This document shows positions 1 to 6,608 of a DNA stretch of 17,173 nt, one piece after another; the first letter of the stretch is position 1; each line of letters begins with the position of its first letter. Source of the stretch: Pavlovales sp. CCMP2436 (lineage: Eukaryota > Haptophyta > Pavlovophyceae > Pavlovales); contig MU631590.1 in NCBI GenBank assembly GCA_026770615.1, forward strand, positions 38,217-55,389. Direction: 5' to 3'. The notes beneath the pieces were generated by a model. That model had not been told where the DNA came from, made no database searches, and worked only from the letters and a program-made list of their open reading frames with translations. Position numbers and translations under genes: made by a program.

Positions 1-94
1 TATATGTTATGTACTATATGTTATGTACTATATGTTATGTACTATATGTTATGTACTATATGTTATGTACTATATGTTATGTACTATATGTTAT
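1..94. repeat. 14-bp tandem repeat (minisatellite)
   Basis: The unit TATATGTTATGTAC is repeated about 6.7 times without visible variation, from the first base to position 94, where it breaks into GACACC. It reaches the window edge, so the true array may be longer. No coding potential is seen. The lack of divergence between units points to recent slippage or expansion. Confidence 0.97.
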
Positions 95-101
95 GACACC
101 A

Positions 102-228
102 AGAGTGCGCGTACAACTTCGGAAGACTTCTATTTTTATTTGTTTACATAATTTATTTCTAATGACACCGGGAGTCGGGGGACGTTAAAATAACTATGAT
201 TAAAAAGAGAGTGCGCGTACAACTTCGG
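102..228 (-). mobile_element. Introner-like insertion F flanked by a 21-bp duplication
   Basis: On the minus strand, a 21-bp sequence that includes GTTGTACGCGCACTCT occurs at 228-208 and again, identical, at 122-102. Five bases after the first copy comes TAATCATAGTTATTTTAAC (202-184), two mismatches from the 19-nt core found five more times in this window. The segment between the copies is about 85 bp and AT-rich. The duplicated block contains the donor-like GTACGC, the same hexanucleotide as at the end of exon 2 of the Ycf36 gene, where an equivalent arrangement occurs. The insertion reading is an inference from this shared layout. Confidence 0.55.
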
Positions 229-284
229 CAGAGCGCTTGTCGGCGGTGCGAACCTCCTCGAGCAGTGCGTGTGCGTGCGCGGAG
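221..284 (-). CDS. Possible internal exon of an unidentified minus-strand gene
   Basis: Between an acceptor-like ACAACCCAG (minus strand, ending at 285) and a GTACGC donor (220-215), one frame reads as a helical, charged peptide, AHALLEEVRTADKRSAEV. Most third positions are G or C, as in the recognised genes. It may be a further exon of the TPR gene upstream on the same strand, whose last repeat is cut short, or belong to another gene. No family is recognised. The exon is short and rests only on splice-site look-alikes and codon bias. Confidence 0.3.
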
Positions 285-887
285 CTGGGTTGTGTATCCA
301 GAGCCTATTATATTATTTTCATTTGATTTGGATGTCCTCTCATACACACTCCAGCACCATAGGCGTGTGGGGTGGTGGCATCATGATGTTATCCGTTCAA
401 GTGGGAGGAGGCGCTCGGCCCATTGAGCAGCAGAGTGATAATACTATATTTTAGGTAACAGTCTTCGATTTTTCACCAATGCTTAATACTAAAAAGGTAA
501 ATATCGTATTTATAATATACATTTACAGATAGTGCATGTTCGTGCGTGCGTGCGGGCGCGGTGGGGGGGGGAGGGGGGGGGGCACACCTGCAGGCAGTAC
601 TCTCTCGCAGCGTCATACTCCCCGATTCTCAAATGGCAAACGGCAGCACGTAGCGCGCCTCGCAAATAACGGGGCTGCAATGCCACGGCATCCTGAAAAT
701 ATCAGATATCGAAGAAGTCACGGGAGCGCAGCACTGCGCACAGTCAGAAAGCAAGCAGGAAGCGAGGAGCAAAAAGCCACAAATAATATATGTATAAAAA
801 AGGCTTAAGCTAAAGCTAGAAAGCTGTCAAAATTTGAAGAAAGTTAAAACCAAATAAGATTAAATAAAACCTTATAATTTTTTTTTT
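285..887. other. Non-coding stretch with a G-rich tract
   Basis: No convincing gene. Positions 446-540 are AT-rich. A strongly G-rich tract at about 558-582 has several G runs and could form a G-quadruplex on the plus strand. The open frame at 536-808 has biased composition and no recognisable domain, so I treat it as non-coding. Just before the TPR stop, the minus strand carries a run of about 13 A residues (877-889). Confidence 0.6.
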
Positions 888-1847
888 TTAACGGACCGCG
901 GAGTCGGCGGCGGCGTCTCGCAGTTGGCCGAGAGCGAGCCGAGCGGCTGCACGGTTGCTCAGGAGCACTGCGTCTTCTGGAGCCTCGCGCAGCCCGTGCG
1001 TGTACCATGCAGTTGCCTGTGGCAGAGGGCAGTGAGAAAAGGCAGTTGAATATGGTATACAACTTGAATTGAGTGGCACTGGGCAAGCGTTAAAAGAACT
1101 ATTATTAAAAAGGGCAAACACCAGGGATGTCCCAGGCCTAGGGCATAGGCGCACCTGCCCGTACTCGCGCTTGCTGAATGCCTCGTTCCCACGCGAACGA
1201 CAGTCAGCCACGTACGCTGCGCCAGAAACTGCGATCTCAGTGTCCGCTCCGCCAGTGTTCGGAGACAGCGAGTCGTCGAGCTCGCCCGCGCTGGCTGCCG
1301 CCGCGGAGAGCGCCCGGGGCACCGTCCGCAGCGCCCCCCCTTCGCCCCCGCCCGCGATCGCGCCGGCGAGCGCCTCCGCGGCCGCCTCGCCGGAGATCTC
1401 CGCGCCGGCGGCGACTGCCGATCGGAGCAGCGCAAGCAGCTGCCCGTGCCCCGGGGACGTGCTGAGTGCGCGCACGCAGACGGCGGTGACCGCCTCCCAG
1501 AGCTCGAGCGCCGCCAGCGCCTGCGCCTGCCTGTAGAGCGGCTTGACGATTGGCGCGGCGGCGCCGCCCCCGGTGCGCAGCGCCGTGCGCTCGGCCGCCT
1601 CCGCGTCCCGCAGCGCGTCCGACGCACTCCCCGCGCCCAGCAGCGCGGCGGAGCGGTTGCAGAGCGTCGCCGCGTGCGTCGCCGCATCGCCCGGGTCGAG
1701 CGCGAGCGCGCGCGAGAAGGCGCGCACGGCGGCCGCGTACTCGCGCGCCGCGAAGGCCTGGCTCCCCACCGCCCGGAGCTCATTGGCCGTTGCAAGCGGG
1801 TCAGCCGAGGCGGGTTCCTCCTTGGCCGTTGTGAGCGGGTCTGCCAT
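888..1847 (-). CDS. TPR-repeat protein, two exons, C-terminus short
   Basis: Exon 1 is 1847-1155 and exon 2 is 1016-888; the intron 1154-1017 has GT-AG ends, phase 0 on both sides, and the product is 273 aa. I chose the ATG at 1847 (MADPLTTAKEEP) because it directly precedes the first repeat; an in-frame ATG at 1880 is possible. Repeats visible: ELRAVGSQAFAAREYAAAVR (~18-48), HAATLCNRSAALLGAGSASD (~52-85), an IVKPLYRQAQALAALELWEA block (~95-130), then after a low-complexity linker GNEAFSKREYGQ joined across the intron to ATAWYTHGLREAPED, and LLSNRAAARLALGQLRDAAA. This resembles Sti1/co-chaperone-type TPR arrays, which bind peptide tails or Hsp90/Hsp70 C-termini. The last repeat lacks its usual second half: the frame stops right after SAVR at an A-rich run, so the gene is truncated or continues through a GTCCGT donor I could not follow. 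Confidence 0.8.
   Translation of the reverse strand: MADPLTTAKEEPASADPLATANELRAVGSQAFAAREYAAAVRAFSRALALDPGDAATHAATLCNRSAALLGAGSASDALRDAEAAERTALRTGGGAAAPIVKPLYRQAQALAALELWEAVTAVCVRALSTSPGHGQLLALLRSAVAAGAEISGEAAAEALAGAIAGGGEGGALRTVPRALSAAAASAGELDDSLSPNTGGADTEIAVSGAAYVADCRSRGNEAFSKREYGQVRLCPRPGTSLVFALFNNSSFNACPVPLNSSCIPYSTAFSHCPLPQATAWYTHGLREAPEDAVLLSNRAAARLALGQLRDAAADSAVR
1017..1154 (-). other. Intron of the TPR gene carrying introner core E
   Basis: The 138-nt intron starts GTGCGC and ends TGCCACAG. On the gene's own strand it contains the exact core TAATAATAGTTCTTTTAAC (1107-1089), preceded by CCCTTTT as in the other copies. Only the core and its edges match; the rest is unrelated to the plus-strand copies. 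No flanking duplication is seen. The core lies mid-intron, about 70 nt before the acceptor, so here it is not the immediate 3' splice module. Confidence 0.75.
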
Positions 1848-2019
1848 CGTGCGGTGCGACACGGAAGATTCGGGGCACATCAAAGCGGTTCGGGCACCGA
1901 AGCACGCAAGCGGCACGCCGAGACCCTAGGCAACGACACCCGGGCGACGCAGCGACGCTCTGCACCAATCCTCCGTCCTACCAGGCATCCCCTAGCCCCG
2001 CGAAGCGCCAGCCCCCGGC
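1848..2019. promoter_or_regulatory. Divergent intergenic region between TPR and Ycf36 genes
   Basis: The 172 bp between the two chosen start codons must hold 5' UTRs and core promoters of both divergent genes, if both starts are right. It is GC-rich with no obvious TATA box. I infer a shared bidirectional promoter from gene layout only; no specific motif is claimed. Confidence 0.45.
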
Positions 2020-5000
2020 ATGGCGGCCTTCCTCCTAGCGTCGGCCTGCGCTTTCTCGCCGCACGCGCCGCCCTCTACCGCCTGGGCGCTGCGCACCGGC
2101 CGACCCGCCGCCGCGCGCATGTCCAATGCGCCCGATGAGCGCGGCAGCACGCCCGCGATGCTCGAGCGGCGGCTGCCCTACAACCAGCAGGCCGTGGTGC
2201 AGCTCAAGGAGATTCAGGAGGGTGTGTACATATCTATGAAAACGTCCGGCCCCGTAAAGGTCTCCCAGTCTCCCAGTGGTGCAGCAACAACACACTGTTA
2301 GCCTAGGACCGTTCCCGAGCACACGGATGGCATCATCATCCCCTTGTCGTCATCTGAGCGTATCCCCCCCTCCCCCTCCCTTCCCCCCCTCCTCCCTTGC
2401 TTACCGGATTTGTTCTACTACTGTAGGAGTGTTCTACGACTGGGCGGCGCTCCCGCAGCCCACGCTGCTGTTGAGGCTGGGCGTGGTCTACGCGTTCGCC
2501 GCCGCGCTCGGCGGGTGGATCGCAACGCAGACGTACGAGTTCCCTGAGGAGGCGCTCCAGGTCGTGCTCGCTGCGAACATGGGAGGGGCCTTTTCCCTGC
2601 TCGTCTTTTTCCTGCGCATCTACTCCGGATGGTCGTACGTGAGTGACCGGCTGGGGATGGAGGTGCTCGACTACGAGGTACGCTTTGAATAATAGTTCTT
2701 TTAATGTTCCCGACTTGCAGCCCGAAGGCGTACGGGCATGACATACGAGCTTTCAATGTTCTGCAAGTGTCTATTCTGAGCGATCGTCTGGGGATGGAGG
2801 TGCTCGACTATGAGGTACGCGCTTGAGCGGGCAGTAGGAGCAAGCAAGTGAGCGCAGGCAGTTGGCGCGGGCAGTTGGCGCGGAATGCGTACAATGGCAG
2901 CGAGCGCGGACAGCTAGAGCGGACAGTAAGAGAGCGGACACCGGACAGTGAGACGGAACAGTGCTTTATTCTGCCGGTGTCTTCACTGGGTGTCTGCCCT
3001 CCCAGTATTCGCGCTCTCCCAGTGTTCGCAGCCTACTCCACCGCGGTCACAGCCGCCTAGCCCTGCCCCCATCGCCACCACTTAGCCCGCCACCATTCTT
3101 CACACGGAAGGTAGCAGAGCACACGGATACCGTCCCAGTGTCAGCTGCTTTAGAGCCTGCTCTCCCAGTATCCGCTGCTCACCGCCGTTACTCCCAGTGC
3201 CAGCTGCTTTAAAGTTGGTGCAATTTATTCCGCTCGTTTGACCTCTCATCGTCGTCGGTTCATGAATCCGCCGTGCCCGCAGGTACATCCAGCTGCGCCT
3301 ATGCGCTGAAAGCCCACCACTGACAATTTCCCCCAGTATCCAGATTAACGTCCGTTCCCTGACCCACCAGCTCTCCAAGCGTTTGGAAAATACTCGGGCC
3401 GAGGGTAGCAGAGCACATGGATACCGTCCCATGGATACCGTCCCAGTGTCAGCTGCTTTAGAGCCTGCTCTCCCAGTATCCGCTGCTTCATTGTAAAGGA
3501 AAGGATTTCTGATTACATAGGACGTCTGTCCCCGGAGACGGTCTCCCGGACATGTCCAGGACCACTTCCCGAGCACACAGATACCGCCCCCCCCTGAGCC
3601 TGGTTATTCAGAGAGCCTGCGGGGCCAAACCGACTTAACCAAAGGATGCCCACCTAACTGCTGGAGCCAGGTCTCGGTTGCTACCGAAATTTAAAAATGT
3701 AATTGGTGAAAAACCAGTTTATAGTTTGCAGTAATTGATTAATACTTATTGCATTGGCGAATCCCTTGCCGGCAAGGGATTCACCAAGAACAGAGTCCTG
3801 GCTCCAGCAGGGGGCCAAAGGCGTGCACCGCCGCGGACCCTGAAGCAGGAGCAGCAACCCTTTTTTGTAATAATAGTTCTTTTAACGCCTTCCAACTTGC
3901 AGCACCTGTTGCCTGTTGGGGGCGTAGGGGCATGGCGCCTGTACTCCAACGGCTGAGGCGAGGCCCCAGTGTCTGCTCTCATAGATTCTGCGGTTCTGAT
4001 TTAGCGGAGACTCGCAGACTCCTGCCAACGGCCCGCCCCTGTTACTTTTGGTAATAATAGTTCTTTTAACGCCTCCCCACTTGCAGCCCCTGGTTGGGAG
4101 CGTAGGGGCATGTCATGGGAGGCCCCGTGCATCGGTCGTCTCATGCGCCATCTTACTCCTCGCGTCGTCTCTCCACCAATACCTATTATAACAGGAGTCG
4201 GGCTGTGTGTGGATGGGGCGGGAGACTGTGGCGTGTACACGACTTCATCCGCCTCACCACCTCTCTCTGTCTATGCCTGCACGATCTCGTCTGTGAGTGA
4301 ATGCGAGTCTACTGTCGCACACTGCTGAGCCACTTTTTTTTAACAGGAGTCGGGCTGGGCGGACGGGATCATGTCCAAAAAGTCTTTTGTAGTAATAGTT
4401 CTTTTAACGCCTCCCCGCTTGCAGCCCTGTTGGGGGCGTACGGGCATGGCGCATGTACTTCGACGGCTGAAGCGAGGCATGCATCTTAAGCGTTCGCCGA
4501 CATTTGAGCGAGTATAGGATCGCACGTTGCAATACCTTTCTTGACAGGAGTCGGGCTGGGCGGACGGGTTCATGTCTAAAAAGCCAGAGAAAATTCCCGC
4601 CAATACTTTAATGTATGTATATATATATATATAACAGGAGTCAGGCTGGGCAGACGGGTTCATGTCCAAAAAGCCGGAGGAAATTCGCGCGCGTGACCAG
4701 TTCCTCAACGAGTTCACTGTGAAGCCCGTCCTCAAAAAGTTGCGCCCGTTGCTCGCCGCCATCGCCGTCAGCACCGTGCTCTCCGTCGGCGCCTATAAGA
4801 TGGTCGAGGGGACACCGGACATGCAGGTCCAACCGCGCCCTTTTTCTTCTTTTTTGACAACGAGCAGCACCGCATGCCCAGCCCCCCCCTAACAAGAAAA
4901 CAATAATAATTGTGATAATACTTATATCGCTAATAATAATTACAGTTCGCGCCCGCGTACCTGAGTAATCTGCAGCTCGACGACAAGGCGGCCGCGGCGG

Positions 5001-5089
5001 AGGCGGCCCGCGCAGAGAAGACGGGGAAGCCCGCCTATTGCTACGACCGCTACTACAAGGCGATGGCGGGCGGTGGCATGTGCGACTAG
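2020..5089 (+). CDS. ycf36: Ycf36/CGLD27-like (DUF1230) plastid membrane protein, four exons
   Basis: Exons 2020-2221, 2427-2677, 4638-4826 and 4946-5089 join in frame (phases 1, 0, 0) into 261 aa. Family signatures: PYNQQAVVQLKEIQEG then VFYDW at the first junction, LRIYSGWSYVSDRLGMEVLD, then across intron 2 ESGWADGFMSKKPEEIRARD and NEFTVKPVLKKLRPLLA; this order is the Ycf36/CGLD27 core. Three hydrophobic segments are visible (about TLLLRLGVVYAFAAALGGWI, ALQVVLAANMGGAFSLLVFF and LLAAIAVSTVLSVGAYKMV). The N-terminus has a hydrophobic start and CAFSP followed by a basic, hydroxylated stretch, consistent with a signal plus transit peptide for a red-lineage plastid. As I recall, CGLD27 homologues are linked to iron deficiency and photoprotection; the biochemistry is unclear. 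The C-terminal 47 residues are not recognisably conserved. Intron 2 (2678-4637) is unusually long and holds copies of the exon 2 end and exon 3 start, so isoforms are possible. Confidence 0.9.
2640..2820 (+). mobile_element. Introner-like insertion A with 44-bp duplication of the exon 2 end
   Basis: Positions 2640-2683 (last 38 bases of exon 2 plus donor GTACGC) recur at 2777-2820 with four internal mismatches. The intervening 93 bp starts TTTG, then AATAATAGTTCTTTTAA (2688-2704), a pyrimidine-rich stretch and CTTGCAG (2714-2720), then GGCGTACGGGCATG, which is also present in copy D. The layout is first exon edge, core within five bases, body, second exon edge. The four mismatches all fall at synonymous third positions of the coding frame. 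I infer insertion with a long target duplication; a separate tandem duplication is the alternative. Confidence 0.7.
2826..2964 (+). repeat. Degenerate GCGGACAGT minisatellite in intron 2
   Basis: Irregular units built on GAGCGGACAGT/GCGGGCAGT fill this stretch (for example GAGCGCGGACAGCTAGAGCG near 2902). The same motif forms the larger array at about 9291-9500, inside an intron of an unrelated minus-strand gene, so the two arrays probably share an origin. Non-coding. Confidence 0.75.
3110..3487 (+). repeat. Direct repeat pair of about 70 bp in intron 2
   Basis: The block 3110-3179 (starts GGTAGCAGAGCACACGGATA) recurs at 3404-3487. The second copy contains an internal tandem duplication of ATGGATACCGTCCC that accounts for its extra length; otherwise the copies are nearly identical. 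Related fragments (GAGCACACAGATACCG at about 3571; GAGCACACGGATGG near 2317 in intron 1) lie nearby. The repeated CCCAGTRTYCGC words between them suggest an older, larger repeat. No coding capacity. Confidence 0.8.
3658..3810. mobile_element. MITE family 3, copy A (solo element in intron 2)
   Basis: CTGCTGGAGCCAG at 3658-3670 is repeated in inverted orientation at 3798-3810, with weaker similarity further inward. The interior is AT-rich and contains a near-perfect palindrome at 3754-3787 whose inner 24 bp (3759-3782, GAATCCCTTGCC and its complement) is perfect. The same terminal sequence and a palindrome near the right end occur in the 6609-7033 element. There is no transposase; I classify it as a non-autonomous terminal-inverted-repeat element. 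Target duplication is unclear. Confidence 0.6.
3861..3965 (+). mobile_element. Introner-like element B in intron 2
   Basis: Contains the exact core TAATAATAGTTCTTTTAAC (3868-3886), a short pyrimidine-rich stretch, ACTTGCAG (3895-3902), then TGTTGGGGGCGTAGGGGCAT and a tail ending GGCTGAGGCGAGGC. It matches copy D over roughly 95 bp, giving the family a consensus about 100 bp long. It is oriented with Ycf36 transcription. No duplication of flanking sequence was found, so it may have arrived by another route or lost its flank. Confidence 0.75.
4045..4113 (+). mobile_element. Introner-like element C, shorter, in intron 2
   Basis: Exact core at 4052-4070, CTCCCCACTTGCAG ending at 4086, then GTTGGGAGCGTAGGGGCATG, after which similarity to copies B and D stops. 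Preceded by CTTTTGG, like the CTTTT before the other cores. Same orientation as the host gene. It could be a truncated copy. Confidence 0.72.
4191..4673 (+). repeat. Three decoy copies of the exon 3 acceptor and 5' end
   Basis: The functional acceptor and exon 3 start (ACAG at 4634-4637, exon from 4638) is preceded by three partial copies. At 4191-4205 only the acceptor and about 11 exon bases remain. At 4343-4382 and 4544-4583 the copies have ACAG plus 36 exon bases; the latter stays alignable to about 4601. All keep an AG and a pyrimidine- or AT-rich lead, so they could compete as splice acceptors. Splicing into the second copy gives ESGWADGIMSKK then unrelated residues; into the third, ESGWADGFMSKKPEKIP then a stop. 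Most differences among copies are synonymous. Confidence 0.85.
4343..4583 (+). mobile_element. Introner-like insertion D flanked by a 40-bp exon 3 duplication
   Basis: The 40-bp flanks (4343-4382 and 4544-4583) are two copies of the exon 3 acceptor and start. Seven bases after the first copy comes TAGTAATAGTTCTTTTAAC (4390-4408), then CCCCGCTTGCAG (to 4424), GTTGGGGGCGTACGGGCATG and GGCTGAAGCGAGGC as in copy B, then about 60 bp of unique sequence. The insert is about 161 bp. The layout parallels copies A and F. Insertion with a long target-site duplication is inferred. Confidence 0.7.
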
Positions 5090-5285
5090 CGCTGCTCGCT
5101 TGCACATGAATGACTCTGCCCCGCGCGAAGTCAAATGCCCGCGCTTGGAACCGGTGCTCTGTGTACATTTAGTCCAATGGTGAACATGCATGCTGCCGTG
5201 CTGTGTGCCAACGCCGCTGCCATATTAAAACAATACATTGTTTCAATCAAGGTTAATCAGTATTTATATATGTGGCCACAATCTC
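5090..5285. other. 3' flank of the Ycf36 gene
   Basis: Sequence after the TAG stop. It probably holds the 3' UTR and polyadenylation region of the Ycf36 transcript; base composition falls from GC-rich to AT-rich towards 5230. No canonical signal can be singled out. It ends at the first MITE. Confidence 0.5.
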
Positions 5286-5937
5286 TGAAGATACCTCTAG
5301 ACGCAGAATTGCGTGAGCTGGGAACAGCGCTTTGGTATTGCGGCCTGACACCTGATTTTATGAAAGGAAGTACATGTAATGGCTTCCGGAGTGAGGGTGG
5401 TAATTTCAGCATATGAGTCAAACATGCCCTTTCACTTTGCCGTTTTCGTGTACTATTTGATAGAATCAGGTGTCGGACCGTGTCAAAATCCGAATTAGTG
5501 GCGCGATTCCGCACTAGAGAAGGGGAAAAGTGGTGGCCGGGTCGAAGAAGTAGGCATTGTTCGCCCCTGCGCGCTAAGTATCGATAGCTATTGTCGAATA
5601 GAGCCCTCTCCGACCGTCGGAGCCCACCTCGTGTGCCTCTCATGTCCCTCTGGGATCGACAACATACTAATGGTAACTAACATTTTAGATTCTTAGCGTT
5701 CGGAAGCGGAAGGAAAGTCGAGCTTCCCGAAGTGGCACGGAAAATTGTATTGCAGATTCGTGAATGGGGCGCCGCCCCATTCACGAATCTGCAATAAATA
5801 TTCTGTGCCACCTCCGGTTTATGAGTTACTCCGCAAGATTTTCGCCGGACTTTTTCGCAATTTTCCCCCGGACTGGCCACTAATTTGGATTTCGACCCGA
5901 CCGAGTTGTTCCCAGCTCAATTCTGCGTCTAGAGGTA
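5286..5937. mobile_element. MITE family 2, copy 1, split by a nested MITE
   Basis: Left arm from about 5286 (GATACCTCTAGACGCAGAAT then GAGCTGGGAAC) is matched in inverted orientation by 5904-5936 (GTTCCCAGCTCAATTCTGCG then TCTAGAGGTA). A second inverted pair, GACACCTGATT at 5346 and AATCAGGTGTC at about 5464, lies inside. A family 1 element occupies 5480-5898. Without it, the remaining ~230 bp is colinear with the intact family 2 element at 6681-6927. No transposase is encoded. Confidence 0.8.
5480..5898. mobile_element. MITE family 1, copy 1, nested in family 2
   Basis: A 419-bp element with 23-bp terminal inverted repeats (left GTGTCAAAATCCGAATTAG.., right ..CTAATTTGGATTTCGACCC; three mismatches between arms). 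It is flanked by GACC at 5476-5479 and 5899-5902, a likely 4-bp target duplication inside the family 2 element. The centre holds a hairpin with perfect 22-base arms starting ATTGCAGATTCGTGAATGGG (about 5750-5797) and an outer GTGGCAC/GTGCCAC stem. It matches the copy at 6187-6589 along its length. Non-autonomous. Confidence 0.85.
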
Positions 5938-6186
5938 CACTCATAGAAGAGCATTAAGAAAGCTGGGAATCCGACTGAGGCCCAGTTTCTTAGGGTTTCT
6001 TACCATTGGCAGTGAAGCCCAGTTTCTTAATTGCTGATCTGGCTCTCTCTGACCGGCAGTGAGGCTTAGTTTGTGAAGCCTCAATGTCTGTTATTTCTTA
6101 ATTGCGTTGGGTGTTATTTTTAGCCTTACGTTCGCCCCCAGGTAATGCTTAGGCCCACGTACGTTATTATGAAGGGTCAGAGACAG
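5938..6186. repeat. Spacer with dispersed GAGGCCCAGTTTCTTA repeats
   Basis: TGAGGCCCAGTTTCTTA (5976), TGAAGCCCAGTTTCTTAA (6013) and a weaker GTGAGGCTTAGTTTGTG (6059) recur here. Similar words reappear at 7176, 7211 and 7238 on the far side of the MITE cluster. This suggests one older repeat was split by the MITE insertions, or a dispersed low-copy repeat. No gene seen. Confidence 0.65.
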
Positions 6187-6589
6187 GGGTCGAAATCCGA
6201 ATTAGTGGCGCGATTTCGCACTGGGGAGGGAGAAAAGTTGTGGGCGGGACGAAGTAGTAGACATTCTTATTCGCCCCTGCGCGCTAAGTACCAATGGCTG
6301 TTGTCAAATAGAGCCCTTCTCGACGGTCGTAGCCCACCTCGTGTGCCTCTCGAGTGCATCTGGGATCGACAACATGCTAAAGGTAACTAACATTTTCGAT
6401 TCTTAGCGCTCGATAGCGATAAGAAAGTCATGGTTCCCGATGGGGCACAGAGGAGTTAGATGCAGATTCGTGAATGGGGCCTGCATTTAACTCCTCTGTG
6501 CCCAACCCGGTTCGTGAGTTACTCCAAAATTTTCACCGGACTTTTTCGCAATTTTTCCCTGGACTAGCCACTAATTCGGATTTCGACCC
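6187..6589. mobile_element. MITE family 1, copy 2
   Basis: A 403-bp element with perfect 23-bp terminal inverted repeats (GGGTCGAAATCCGAATTAGT then GGC). It shares sequence with copy 1 throughout, including TTCGCCCCTGCGCGCTAAGT and CCCACCTCGTGTGCCTCTC. The central hairpin differs: GGGCACAGAGGAGTTA pairs perfectly with TAACTCCTCTGTGCCC, while the right arm of copy 1's inner hairpin is largely deleted. No clear target duplication at the ends (ACAG left, ATGG right). Non-autonomous. Confidence 0.88.
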
Positions 6590-6608
6590 ATGGGGACAGT
6601 GCGAGTGC

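Noticed and set aside
536..808. Possible small plus-strand gene (90 residues)
   Set aside because: Starts in a G-run and shows no domain, splice signals or consistent codon bias.
1069..2138. Long plus-strand open frames opposite the TPR gene
   Set aside because: GC-rich shadows: they lack domains, while the minus strand has TPR motifs joined across a clean intron.
2714..2720. CTTGCAG after core A as the true acceptor of a 43-nt intron in the Ycf36 gene
   Set aside because: The sequence after it (CCCGAAGGCG..) does not continue the Ycf36 family and soon meets a stop, whereas joining to 4638 restores the conserved ESGW segment. Use in a minor isoform remains possible.
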